Source of the DNA: Quillaja saponaria
Taxonomy: Eukaryota > Streptophyta > Magnoliopsida > Fabales > Quillajaceae
Reading direction: 5' to 3'
Assembly: GCA_029379385.1 (NCBI GenBank)
Contig: CM055607.1
Location: forward strand, 5,332,001-5,396,000
Length of the DNA stretch: 64,000 bases
Shown: one piece after another, positions 46,487 to 61,400 of the stretch
How positions within the stretch are numbered: position 1 is the stretch's first letter
Layout of the letters: each line of letters begins with the position of its first letter
Program-made: the position numbers and the translations under genes
The notes under the pieces: generated by a model
Databases searched by the model: none
What the model saw: only the letters and a program-made list of their open reading frames with translations
What the model was told of the DNA's origin: nothing

Positions 46487-49400
46487 ATGAACTTCTCTGT
46501 ATTGTTCGGTTTTCTTTTAGTGGTGATAATGGTAGAGCACACGACTTCATACAGTGGTTCTGGTCCTCACATTGCAGATGTTAATATACTGTTGCCTCCC
46601 AAAATGACTCATCCTGTGGAGTACAGGCTTCAGGGAAGTGATGGTTGCTTCAAATGGTAGGCCCTCCTTTTTTGTGTCTATAGTTTATTTTGATGCTTTA
46701 AATCATAAACATAATGAGAAAATGTTGGAAAAGTTAAATAAGAGTAGAGAATATTGTATCATGGAGGAGCTAAAAGCTGGATGTAGTTACAGTATTTGGC
46801 TTTGGTTTCTTACTTACTCAGGCAATCGCCTTAAGGATGTGCCAACCTAAAATTAGAATAATCTTCTCCTTTTGTTGCAGATATTATAAATGACTCTCAT
46901 ACAATTGTTTTATGATTTTTATCCCTTTGACCAATCAAATCATTGGTAATTGTAAAACCGATGGCAAGAAGGTGCAACTCAAGTAAAAGGGTAGTATACA
47001 AAGAAGCACCGACTAGTGGTCTTAAGAATATGTCTATCGAGATTCTCATAGCCGATTGAGGTGGCCTTATACTTTTGGTCTGTCCATTTGTAAGTCAATG
47101 CAACTATATTCCCTGGTTTTGACTCGGATAACTAAAAAAAGATCCATCTAGTTATTCTTAGTTGATGTAAACTGTAGTATGTACAAGAATATCAATGATA
47201 TGATCATCTCCGTTTTCACTTCCAAGTAGCTAGGGAGTTTTGGAATGTCATTTTTCACGACATGGGTTCTCCTGGGTGCTTCTTGGAAGAGTTATTGATG
47301 TTTTAAGGTGCTGAGGAAGTAAGTCTGTGAGTTGGAGATGTTTATCTGGAATTTGCCTTGTATTGTTTTTGGGTTGGGAAGAAACAATAGGGCGTTTGAC
47401 TGCAAATAGAGCTTGGCAGCAGATTCGATGCAATAGTTCCTGTTAACTCTTTAGTTGAAGCTCATCCCACCCTTTTCTTGTTCGTTCCTGTAACTTCTTT
47501 GATGTTTTAGACTACTGCCAACTTGATTTCTCTTACCTTTTTCGATGAGGTTACTTTACTTTTTGCATAAAGATCCTTTTGAAGGTGGAATTGCCCTTCT
47601 TTTCACACCCTCCACAGACATTAGGGTTTGGGCAATAAGATTTAGAGACGAAATATTTGTGGTAATATGAGTAGATGACAGAGTATCCAATATTAACAGA
47701 CATTCACCCTCCTCCTATTGAATTAATGATTGATATATCTATTCTGCCTTCCGGATTCCTTGTCTATACAGTTGTTGGACAGTAATCCTTAATTTTTCTA
47801 TTTGTCTCTGTCATTTTTGGTTAATTCAATTTGTGAGTATCTGCAAATATTTGTTATAATTGTATCTTATTTTCAGGTCATGGGATCACCATGATATTCT
47901 AGCTGTTGTACCCGAATACAATTTGAGTAGTCAATGCTCGACCAGTGCAAGGCTGAGATCAATTGCCCCTTATAGTGGTCGGAAAGAGACTGCTGTGTAT
48001 GCTACTGATGTACATACTGGAGCTGGCATTCGCTGCAAAGTTTTTGTTGACAACGTATCCAGAATCAAGATATTTCATAATTCTGTTAAGCTTGACTTAG
48101 ATGGGCTTGCTACCCTACGTGTCCGCGCCTTTGATAGTAAAGGTTGTAAAGTTTTATTATTATTTATTATTTCAAAATTTATTTAATGATATATCTAGTT
48201 CAATGTTCAAATTATTTTCTTCTGGTTAATCCTGTAATCCTCTTTCCTTTTTTGGGGATAGGGGCAAATCCCTTCCTAATTTATCTTTCTTTGATTGAAA
48301 CTTTTGTTATAATTTCTACTCTTTGCAGAAAATGTGTTTTCATCATTAGTTGGCCTACAGTTCATGTGGCAACTTGCACCTGCCAATGGCTCGCCTCATC
48401 ACATAGTTAATGTTCCTTTGAAGGAGTCTCCCCTTAGTGACTGTGGGGGATTATGTGGCGACTTAGACATACAAATAACACTTGAAGATAGTGTAAGTGT
48501 GTTGCCACTGGCTGTGAATAATCACCCACATACATATTTCTATCTAAGCTTTTCTCTCTGCCATGTCATTCAGGGTGTATTTTCAGATTTATATGCTGTG
48601 AAAGGAATTGAAATTGGCCATGAGATTGTTTCCGTGCATTTGCTTGAGCCACAATTTGAGCATATGGCTGATGAGATTGTTCTAACTGTAGCAGAAGCTA
48701 TGTCACTTGATCCTCCCTCACCCCTTTTTGTTCTTGTTGGTGCGGTCGTTCCCTATACTCTTAAAGTTATACGTGGGAATGCTCCTCAAGGTTTTTATTT
48801 TTATTTTTCTTTTCTTTTCTTTTCTAATTACTATTTGTTGTTATTTTTTTAAATCCTGCAAATAATTTTTTGAAGTTCCATATCTTATGTCCTTGTTATT
48901 TCACTATCAAATTTGAAGACTTTATAGAATCATCTTGCCTACAAAGTTAACACCTATTTTGGCCTTTGTTTTTTAAACATATTTTTTTACTAATTAAAAG
49001 AAGAACAGAGGTATGTTGCATTATATCAATGCTCTTACAGCCACCTTATCTGGTATTTGCAGTGGTAACATTACCTTCGTCACATCATCTATGGTCTGTG
49101 TCAAACTCTTCAGTTGCCCAGGTTGACTCTAAGTTGGGTTTAGCATATGCAATGAGCTTAGGAATGACAGCTATTGTTGTTGAAGATACAAGGGTTGCTG
49201 GGCACATTCAAATGTCATCACTTAATGTAGTCCTACCAGGTTTTTTGTCTTTGTACATAACACCCTTGTCGATTTCCGGTGATCCTGTAGAAGGAGTTCC
49301 ATCAATTTCAGCTATGCCTCGTTGGTATATTGTTGCTACCCGTCAATATCTCATCCAAATGAAGGTTTCTGCACAAGGTCCGGTTCTGGAAGATATCTAT

Positions 49401-52400
49401 ATTACTGAGGTAGTTCATGTGCTGTCTTAGTTTCATTATTCTGGATACATCTGATTTACTTGTATATTTTCTTTTATGATTTTCTCTGGCCTTTTAGTTT
49501 TTATAGTTCCATATACGAGGGCCTAAAAATGATAAGGGTACTTTTTTTAATATAATTCTTAGTTGTAGTAGTTAATTAATAATTAATTCTCAAGTCCATT
49601 AAGTTTTTAAAGCTCATTTTTCCTTTTATTTTGGGTACCAGAAATCACTAACATGTTATCAGTAATAAATCTTGTTAATATCTGGTAAAAGGTTAATCGA
49701 TCCCCTCTGAAAATTGTAGAGTTGAGGAAATGTTCACTCTAATCATGATGGTAACCTCATGAGTTTGCAGTGCACTACAGACACTCAAGTTTAAATATGT
49801 TCTTGAGCAGTGTCTGAGCGGGATCTTGCTGTTATATTCCTCATCTTGGTCTCACTTCTTAACTAGGAGTGCCTATAAGGTGTTCATCTACCAAAGTATT
49901 TGTGTCTCTTATAATATATAGCTCCTGAAAATTTCCATCTTCTATTTAATATTCAATATACTAAAAAAATGCGTTGATATGTTTTTCTTTTGAAAAGGAA
50001 AGATGATAGAGGGAGGAATAAAAATCAAATGATGGTTTGTTAAATTCTTATTTAAAATTCTGAAGTTGCCATCCTTTTCTTCTTAGCCTTATTTACAACT
50101 TTGTACTTGTATTTGCATTAACCAAGGTGCCGAGGGGCCACAACCAAATGCTTTACAATAAAAAGAGTAGGGGCAGCATTCTGGAGTCCTCACCACTTGA
50201 TTGCTACCTAAACTTGTTTTCACTCCACGATAAAGGAGAACCCAAGACTTCATGATGCAGAAAAAAGTGGATAGAAGGAAGAAAAATAATTACCAGTAGT
50301 TTTTCAAACATATGGCAGTAGGTTACTGGCAGTACTGTGGCTTGTAGCTCCTTTAAGAATTATGGTTTTCATGTCCTTAATGGGTTATTTTATTTATTTA
50401 TTATGTATGACTAGGATTAGTTTAAATCAAGGGATATGATTAAGCCTATTAGGTTTTTAGTATTGTTTTCTTCTATTGAACTGACAAATTTTGACATAAA
50501 AATTGGGGTTTTCTCTTCTCATCATAGAGTTAGGGTTTTCATGTCCTTAATGGGTTATTTTATTTATTTATTATGTATGACTAGGATTAGTTTAAATGGA
50601 TATGATTAAGCCTATTAGGGTTTTAGTACTGTTTTCTTCTATTGAGCTGACAAATATTGACATAAAAATTGGGGTTTTCTCTTCTCATCATTCTTGATTC
50701 ACTTTCTTCTGTCATTCTTTCGTTTCTTTGGTTTCTTGGCTACTCTCTGCTCAGAACTTCATTCACTGCATTGTAGAGTGAGGATGTTAAGGTGTATGAT
50801 CAGTCTGAATACTGGGAAACATTTTTAGTGCCAAATCATATTGCACTCAAACATGGTTGGCGAAATTCAAGAATCTTGAAAGCATATGCATCAGGACTGG
50901 GAAAACTGACAGCTTCTTTGACTTACTCTGGTGGGCTTCATGAAACAAAGGAGGTAATTCCATCATCTACTCATACTTTTCCTAAATATATACATGTATA
51001 TGTTTATGGACACACACACACACATGCACATACATATATACATGTGTGTATGTGTGTGCTCTCACTATAATGCCGTTGTTGTCCGTGGTTGTTATTATTA
51101 TTATTTGTTGTGTGGAGAACTATGTGTGCTTGATTGTTAAGGAAGAAACATTTAACGAGGACTTAATTGTCTCACTTAGTTAGATTTACTTGTAGGTTCT
51201 CAAGGTTGAGCAAGAAATCACGGTTTGCGATCAAGTGAAGTTTAGTTTGGCCAAGGAAAAGGATGGGTCTCAGATCATTCTACTTCCCTGGGCTCCTGCT
51301 GTTTATCAGGAGGTGGAGCTAAAGGCTGTTGGAGGTCTGTAGCTTTCTTTAAATGGTCAAATTCTGAAGTGAAACTTTTCTTATTTTTGACATTGTTGAA
51401 GGGCTTTTTTTTGTTTTTTATTTTTATTATTATTTTTTATAAGTACATTGTTGAAGGGCTTAAGTTTGATTGCATTGTGTAGGTTGTACTAAAGCATCCA
51501 GTGACTACAAATGGTTGTCTTCAGACTCATCTACTGTATCTGTATCTGCTTTTGGGGTTGTCCAGGCAAGGAAGCCTGGCAAAGCTACTCTTAAAGTAAT
51601 ATCCATATATGATTCATCGAATTATGATGAGGTAAATTTGTTAAGATAGTTTTTTTTGTTTTGTTTTGTTTTGTTTTTTTTTTTTTTTTTTTTTACATTT
51701 TGCATTCTCTGATAATTTGGTGGTGAATTTATATGTGTCCTTGAATATTCTTCTGCTTCCTACTTTAGAAGTATCTTTGTTTTATCTCCAGATGTTTGTG
51801 TGTTGTGTTATCCAGGTGAAGAAACTGATGAGCATCTTTTCATTAGTTGCCCTGTTACTTGGACTACCTGGAACAAGCCTTTTGTATTTTTGGTTATTGG
51901 GTGTTCCTGAAGTCTTTACGAGATTTACTGATGGTTCAATTTAGGGGCTTTCAGGGGGATACAGATGCTAAATCTTTTGGCAGTAAATTTTTAGTGGTGC
52001 TTTGGCGGCTAGAGCCTAATGCCAAAATCTTTTGAGATACTTCGCATTTCTTTGGGATAAAGCTGTCCTTTTGATACTTCGGGAGACTTTTGAATTTAAG
52101 CAATGGAGTACTGATAGTAGATGCCAAGGGGGTAACTTAGAAATACGTATTAGGAAGTTTCTTACTTGTGTCATTCCAAATATTGAGTACCCATCTAACT
52201 TTTGAAATTTCCGGAGACTTTTGACTTTAAGATATTGATTCTGTTGATTTCCTATTGTTCTCTTGTTTTGATGGCATACATTGAATATGAAAATTGTATT
52301 AATAGTGATTACTGTAAGCAAATTTGTAATTATGTTTGAATAAGTCATTATGTTATTTTATGGATGTGTTACGACTAGTATTTAATTAGTAATTAGGAAT

Positions 52401-55400
52401 TCCATTTCCGGGTTCAGTAGGTTGGGGATGTTCATTACTTAGGTTTTCCTTTTAAATTTAGGGTTTGTTTTAACCAGAATGCTTGGGAATTAAGTTTTGG
52501 ATTTTTGTTATAAATTTTTTTTACACGCATTTAAATACTTTTTGTCTATCTGATCTGATCTGATCATGGAATTTTTTTTCTCGTCATCAAATATGCTAAG
52601 AATTTGTTGTAATTCTAATTTTGTGTTCTTTGTACCTTTTTCTAGTTATGCACAAAGTGGCTCCAACTCACTTCTCAATTCTCCTTGGATTATATAATTT
52701 CTGAAAGTTTTTTGTTTAACCTCTTGGTTTTCGTTTTTCTTATATCTAATTGTAGTTTTAAAAATGTCGAATAGGTGATGGTTGAAGTTTCAACCCCAAC
52801 ATCCATGGCAATGCTTCATAGTTTTCCTGTAGAGACTGTTGTAGGATCACATCTTCAAGCTGCCGTGACAATGAAAGCATCAAATGGTGATGACATATCA
52901 CATATTAATGTGAATTTGTTTATAATGCTTGGTGTATTTTTTACATGAATTTGTCATTTTCAGGTGCCAACTTTTATAGATGTGACGCCTTTAAATCTTT
53001 CATAAATTGGAAAGCGGGAAGTGAGTCCTTTGTCATTGTCAATGCGTCTCGGGAGATGTCATTCTTGGGCTCTATTGATAATACTGTGCTCCATGCATCA
53101 TCTTTTGGTCCTCCATGTTCATGGACCTCTGTATATGCTTCTGGTCCCGGTCTAACCATGCTGCATGCCTCAATGTCAAAAGAATACCAACCCTTTGATC
53201 ACTCTTTCCATGGATTAGTTGTCTTAAAATCATCTTTACGTATTGCGGCGTATCCACCCCTTGTTGTTTGTCAAGCAGGTGATGGAAGCCCATTTGGTGG
53301 TTACTGGTATGATTTGTCTCAAGCAGAGGTTGATAAACAATTGGAAAACCTAGAGATAGTATACCTTGTCCCTGGTGCACACTTAGATGTATCACTTCTT
53401 GGTGGACCTGAACTATGGGACCAAACTGTTGACTTCATTGAAAGTGTGGACATGTTGGATGAGACGCAAGCAAATAATGATGGAGTTCTTGTCCATCGGG
53501 TATCTGGCGGTTCTAGGAGTTTGTACAGACTATTATGTCAGACACTGGGGACCTTTGTAAGTTTTAGTATTCACTTCTTGCTTACATGTTCTCCTGATTT
53601 ATTTATTGAGGAAATTCAAGACATATTCACCTTTTCTGGTTTCAAAATGACTCAGAAACTTGTTTTTAAACGTGGTAATTGGGTTGGAGATGACCATCCT
53701 CCGCCGGCGATTGCAGAAGCTCTGGTGTCAGTTATATGTAGCATTCCTTCCTCAATTGTACTAATAGCTGATGAACCGGGTAGAGATATTTCCATTGAAA
53801 GCTGCACGCTATCACTTACTCAATGTTTTTCTCTCTTATAATGCCTCGAGTATTTTGGTCTTTCAGTTAATAAACATGATGTTATTTGGGCTGCAATTCA
53901 AGCCTCCCGCGGTTCTGGTCGGCTTCGTGACACCCCCGTTACTGTGGCAAATGAGCGCACCATCCGAATATCTGCAGTTGGCATTAGTGACTCTGGAGAA
54001 GCTTTTGCAAACTCATCTGCTCTTTGTTTGAGGTGGGAACTTAGCAGTTGTGAGGGACTACTGTATTGGCATGAAGCTTACAATACAGTGAAGTCTATTA
54101 CTTGGGAGAGATTTTTGGTCTTGAGAAATGAATCTGGACAGGTACTGACAAAATCTATAAAAAAAAATAAAAATTCAAGTTTTTTTTCTTCTCTCAAATC
54201 AATTATGCTTATTCTTTTTTGTCAGATTTTCATTCTTTTATTTGTATACCGCAAGGTGCTTGGGAAAAACTTGGTGCGAGTTCATTATCTGGTTTAGTTC
54301 TGCTTGCAACATATGATTTTGTGTGACTAATTCAACCTTATTGTTCTTTACTGTTTGTTTGGGTTTGTGTTATTGATGTTTATCATCTTTCTGTCAGATT
54401 GTCGATTTTTAAGTGCTACAATTTTCTTTTATCTCATTCTTAACTTGCCTGGACTTAAGAATATTTCTGAAGCCCGTGACCGAGTATGAATTATTTGTGG
54501 TAGGGGTCTGGTTCTTCATATATTAGATGTATATCTTCTGCATAAACAATTGTCTGGAAGCTTCTTTAGTCTTTTGAATTAAATGATGGGTTGCTCATTG
54601 ATTTATTTTAATTTTCATTTTAAAGGGATATGGATTTTAATCATATCAATATGCTACTCATTTAACTTATGAAATGGGGCATCATGGTATAATTTTGTAT
54701 GAGGAATGAGTTAACATTCCTTTAGAAGAATGAAACAAAACTATAAGAAGTAACTGAAAATAGTCAACTTCCTCTTAGGTTGAGGTGTCCACATTGTGGC
54801 ATATTTGTCACATTCTTCAGAAAAAACATTTGCTTTAGAGCTTTAGTATGATTTATCAACAAAAGTCCATATCTCTATCTAGCTCATTAAGATGGGGTGT
54901 ATTCTTCATTTTGTGTAAATTTTAGACAGCTTATGTGATGCAGCACCAAATGGTATTTTAATCGAAAGGAAACAAATATTATTTCCAGAAAAACTAATTA
55001 ACAATGTAGCACTGGGGTCATTATATAGTCTCAATGGAAAACCCCAATGGCCTAAAGGTAAATCTAGAGTGCTAATAAACTGGGAAACCAATACAAGAGT
55101 TCTAATAAAACTACTATTATAAAAAAATTCGTATTTTAAAATAATTTTAATCAAATCCCAATACAAGTATTAACTTACTGGTAAATCCATTCCTATCATT
55201 ACCTTCATACAGCAAAAGAGTAAGTTAGACAAGTGTACATTCTAATTAGTCTCATATATGTGAAGTTCTTACTTTATGGATGGCAATGGTGTATTGTATG
55301 CTAATTGCAGCAGCTAATTGACATCTTGTGCTTGAGAGTTGTGAAGGCTCAATAATTGTTTTGTCTTCCGATAATTCCTCTTCGAAATAATGACTGTTAA

Positions 55401-58400
55401 CTCTTGCTGTAGTTCTTTTAGGCAATAGCTGCACAAAGAATGTAATACTTCTGTGAATTCTAAATGATGATATGGGATATGTATTAGTTGAATAACATTT
55501 AGGGCTAGAGATTTGCCTGTTTTGATTGGTAGATTTTCTTCCCAACCTCGGATCCTTTTTCTTGGTCTTAACTTTTTATTCAAAATAATATTATTTTCTT
55601 TGATGTGATGTAGAAATTCTTGGGTTGACCCTTTTCGTGCTTTGCTTTTCAGTGCATTGTCCATGCTACTGTTACTGGTTTTGTTAAGACATTGGGAGAT
55701 AGTTATTCTGGTCATTTTCCTGAAACAGACAATGTTCTTACAGATGCAATACGTTTAGCAGGTATGATGTTTTGGCATATAGTTAAATCTTAGGCTGGCT
55801 GTACACATTGCTCTGAAGTATAAGTTAGATTTTGCAAGTTTCACATTTGCGCCGTGGATCATGCCCTCCTCCCCTTTCCTTTTTTTTTTCCCTGATAAAA
55901 GGTGCTGCTTTTGTTTTGCTATTAGTCTATCTATAGTTAGTTTCGTCCTAACATAGATATATGTTCCAATGTGCAGCTTGTTTCTACTCTAACAGTCAAC
56001 CCAGAATTCAACTTGTTATATTTCAATCCTGCCGCAAAGGTAAACTCCAATGTAGTCACTTATATTGTTCATATTAGTTGCCTTGACTTCATGGCTTTGT
56101 TCCCAAGAGGAGACTGGTTTAGTAGGGGAGGGAAAGGAACTGGAAAGAAGAGACGGTGAAGACTGCCTTCCCTTGTGGGTGTTTTGCTTTTGTAGGAGAA
56201 AATGGAAGAGAAGTGTTAATCATGCCAAGCCCAGGAAAGTTGGCTTTGATCTCTCGTTTTACCTGCAATTCTTCCCAATACGGGGGGGAAGAAAATTGAT
56301 GGGTTTGGAGGAAGGAGAATAATCTCCATATCTGTTGCCTCCCTTATGTTTCCCTCAAACCAAGATTAGTGCACCCCTCTCCTGAAATCCATTGACTTCT
56401 TTTTACTCAAACATTTCTGTCATGCATATTATCTCACTTCTTTTCGACATGTTTCATTACAGGCAGTTTGTATTCTTTGGAGACTTCATTTGTTCTCTGC
56501 TATGGTTTTGCACTATCTTGCTCGGAATCTCATAGGATATTGGTGTCAAGACTTAGATTTGACTATTTTCAATTAGTAGATTTTCCTATTGATTTGAAGT
56601 GTTAGTGTCAAAGAATGATTCACCCAAGTGCTTAATCTCTTAGATGAGGCCATAGAATTGGTTTTTAATTTCTTAACACACCCTGTTAGTAAGCAAATGG
56701 CCTCCACTTACCTTCTGCTATAGTTTTAATGATAAGAATGGGTAGCGGCAAGGTTGAACTCTAGACCACTTGTCAAAGAGGCTCTGGTACCATGTCAAAA
56801 ATCCAATTTTATCCAAAAGTTTAAGCCTATTAACAATTTTTTACATCATACTTACAAGACGATGGCTACATTTAGTAAAATCCTTTTTTCTAAATGTTGC
56901 TTTGATATCTCAAATGATACTCTGGTTGGATGCACGGAATCAAAGAGTATGATAAGCTCATTGGGAGAGTTTCCAAATGGGAGTAAAAGGATACAATGTT
57001 GTGGAGGTCCATTGTTGGCCTGTTGTCCTTTGTACCAAGTTACCATAATTAATATTGTTTTAAGACCCGGATTGACTCAGCTGGTCGGACCGTCAGCCGG
57101 GTGCTATTCCGGGCCGGATTAGCCTTAAAACTCGAAATAGCTATTGGAATGCGGATTGACCTGGATGATTTGAAGGAATTTTAAAAATCCGGCCCATTCA
57201 TAATTTAAAAGAAAAAGAAAAAAGAAAAACAAAACAAAGTAGAACGGAGAAGCTTGTACTAAACTATTTTCCTTCTCTTGAGTTTTCGTTTATATATTTT
57301 TTGTTTATTGTTTTTCATTTCTTGTTTGGCATTAAATTATTATATATGTGCATAAAATATTTATATTTCTATATTAAAAATATGAAATAATTTTTTTAAA
57401 TTATAACGTCATCATGTTTTAGAACACTAATAATTAGCCTCCCTTTAAAAGGCATTTGGATATTTAGTTGACATGCAACTTGATTGGCGAGACCTTTTGT
57501 ATTAAGCTCACCAATTTTTTTATTTTGTCTAGGAGAACTTCTACTCCTCATCTTCGTACTTTGTTTCTATTTTAATAAAATTTATTTTTCTATAAAAGAA
57601 AATGAACTCAGTAGAACAATCTAGTATGTAGTTTTGTAGACATAACAACACTCTTGATGGAATGTAAGTAACCCAACTTGTTTTTTGAATACCTACTTTT
57701 TCCCTCTGGGCTCTTTCTTGTGATGGCAAGTAGAATTGCTACAAAGTTAACTTTAGTTACTTATATACTACAATGACAATTTGTAGGCAATATCACTGTT
57801 TGCTTTTATGAGTATCAAACATATACTTATTATTAGCAAAAATAAAATATCAAACATATACTTATTTGGTTTTTTGTTGTTAGCCGATGCACTTACAACA
57901 TCTTTTTCAGGTAAATTTGTCAATAACTGGGGGGAGCTGTTTCTTGGAAGCTCTTACAAATGATTCTCGAGTGGTAGAAGTTATTCAACCTCCATCTTTA
58001 CAATGCTTACAACTGGTGGTGACCCCCAAAGGTTTGGGGACTGCCCTTGTGACCATTTATGATGTTGGGCTGGTTCCGCCACTCACAGCTTCTGCGGTGG
58101 TAAGCTCTTATTTTCTATATATTTTTTTAAATGACTTAGGAATTGAGAAAAATGCACTTCTTTTTATGTCTATTAATCTTTAGACTTTTCAGTGTTATTT
58201 ATTAGTGAATATCTTTCTCATTCTTATATATATATATATACTATGCTAAACTTTTCATTCTCTTCCCTGAAAATATCATTTGTTCTGAGAAGTATTTCTT
58301 ATATAGATTGATTACATTCTTCAAGGAAAAATGGAATCTGGCAAAAAGGTGTATTATTGAATATAAATTAATGGGAACCATTTCACCAAGCTTCAATAAA

Positions 58401-61400
58401 TATTAGTTAGGTTTAATCTAGCCCTGGGATAGGGATTTCTAAAATTTATTAACCTCTCATAATGAGAATAACTTATATTTATGCTGAAAGTATATTATTA
58501 TTTTTGTTTAGTTACTCCTGAAAGTTTATGGGTGCCAAGAAGTACCCCTTGGTTCGGAGTGTGTAACTAATGGGAACAAATCGCCTGACATGTGGGTTGT
58601 GTAGGCACCATCTTTCTTGCTCACCTGCTGCCTAAGCTTTGGTGCAAGTGTATTAGTAAATTACTTGTGATAGTTGTGCTGCTCGCATGATAGTCTGATA
58701 CTTTTTTTGGGGGAACCATGACCATCACCTATCCTTTCTATCAGGATTAAGCATTTGGCAGACACTAGATGCCTGATTTGTGACTCACTAGTGGTGCAGA
58801 CACTTATGCCCCCTGCCTTTGGTTCAGAGCTAGGTGTGGGCAAGTGCATGAATGGGATCTGACATGTAATCCTATCAGCTTAAGCTTTTTGAGAAGTTGG
58901 TTGCATGGATGGTCCTAACAGAAAGATTATTTATCCATGATGTATATTCCTTAGAATTAATATTCTTATACCCAAGCTTGGATGTTAATCTTAACTCTGG
59001 GTTTAGGTTGATGTTGGCTCAACATGTTCCTGCATACAGAGGTAATATCCATTTGGTTCTAGTAAAAGAGATTTTCTAATGGCAAAAGTCTTCAACAATA
59101 GCCTGCTTCTAGTAAAAGAGATTTTCTAATGACAAAAGTCTTCTACAATAGCTGTCTCAAAGTGGTTGAAAGTGCTTGATATATGCCATCTCTTCATATA
59201 ACACGTATTTCTTTAATTTTATTGCCTAGTACTTCAGAACATATATTAATATAAGGTATCTTCTTGGGAATTGAAGTTGTTCACTCTGAAAAGGGTATCT
59301 TCCTATCTCGGAGGAAGTATGTTATTGACTTGTTGGAGAAGATAGGTATGCTTGGATGCATGCCTGTTGAAGCCAATCATAAGCTATATAGTGGTGATGG
59401 TGAATGTGTTGATAGGGAAAGATATCAAAGGTTGGTTGGGAAATTAGTTTATCTATCTCACACTGTCCCAGACATAGCCTATGTTGTTAGTGTGGTTAGT
59501 TAATTCATGCACGATCCTTACTCTGCTCACTTAGATGCGGTTTATTGCATATTAAGGTACTTGATATTTGCACATATGAAGGGAGCTTTGTTTGAAAATC
59601 ATAAAAGCCTAAAGATGGAAGGTATGCATATATAGATGCAGATTGGGTTGGATCACTTGATGATAGAAGATCTATTTCGGGATAATACATATTTGTTGTG
59701 AATATTGTTTCAGAAACAAGAAGCAAATTGTGGTTGCTAGATCTAGTGTAGAAGCAGAATATAGAGGCAATGGACTCACGGGACTTGTGAATTATTATGG
59801 CTTAAAAAGTGAATAGAAGACCTCATACTAACCTAAAGAAATACCTCTCTTGTTGTACTATGAACACTATTGCTATACAGGACAAAACACATAGAGGATG
59901 ATTGGCATTTAATTAAAGAAAAGCTAGACTCTAGGCTAATTTGTATACTTTTTGTAAGGTCTGAGAACTAATTAGCTGATATTTTTACAAAAAGCCTTAG
60001 TAGTGTAGATTTTCACCCTATTGTTTGCAAGAAGGGCATGAGAGATATATATGCACCATCTTGAAGGGAGTGTTGAGAGTGAACGTGTGAATAAGGGTAT
60101 ATGTGTCTTTACCCTTCAAGTGTATATATATTCTTGTAATTGTTTGTTAATAGACAAGGAAGTATATTTTTACACAATTCATCACATGAATTAAATTGAA
60201 AAAATTGAAATCCAAAATCTCTATTATTATATCATTGTAGTTATTTTCATTCTCCATGAGCCTTTTCCTCATATGCTTTACACTGGTCACTACAAACTCC
60301 TTTTCCTAATATGCTGTTTCCTCACATGTTTTATACTCGGGTTTTGTAATGCAAAGATAAACATATGTCACAGGTACAAGTTGCCAATGTAGAATGGATC
60401 AAGATTCTGTCAAGGGAAGAGATCAGCCTTATGGTATGTCTTTTGTGGGTGATTTCTTTTGTGTTTGTTTTTGGTCTTAAGTTGGGATCTTCACGTGCTA
60501 CTGTAATACGTTCAGGAAGGAAGGTTGCAAACACTTGACCTAATAGTGGGTATTAATGATGGAAGCGCTTTTGACTCTTCACAGGTTTGAATAAGTTTTA
60601 CTATTTCTGGACAGCTATATCCTTCCAATATTTCTCTTTTCTTTTTTCTTGCAAAATGGTGCAATTTCTTAAAACACTAACCCATATACATAAGAATCCA
60701 TAAGAAACCATAAGAAAGCACCACCGATACATAAATTAGACAGCTAGGAATATGACCTAAAGTCTTGTACAAAGAAAGGATAAATGAACTCGACATTCCA
60801 AGTGAAGCAAGGTCATTATTTCAGTGCAAATCCAAAAGAATATTTATTGCTGCTGTTCCAGTGCTGTGCATAATACACAAGAACAGTAACCTTGGGGAAT
60901 GTTTGTGAAATTTGGCAATCAGAAATGGAGAACTGGTTACCAAGGGCATCTATGAAATCCAGCATCATCACACTTAACCAGATGGAGGATTAGTGGAACA
61001 CCAGTAGAAAAGAACATCTAGAAAAATAATCTTAACAGTCTCCTGTTTCACATACTGAAAAATACTTTCCTTCGAGAAAGAGAGAGAACATCAAGCTTGG
61101 TGGTACCAGCCTCCTAGCAATCTTGCACACCCAGAACCAGATGTACTTTGCACAAAGCTATGAGCTGCATCATCCAAGAAGGAACCATTCAAGAAATACC
61201 TAAAGAGAGCAACCATCTTATTAGCTCCAAAATCTCTTACGGTCTAAGCTGAGTTAGTTGAATAGCTAGACCAAATCTGGACCACTTTGGATGTGTGTCT
61301 TTTGTAGTTTCTCTAGGCCTTGGTTTGAAAATCTTTCTCAAATTTACGATAGACGTATATGTAACTGATTCTTGCTTTCTCTTTCTATACTAGAATTTTA

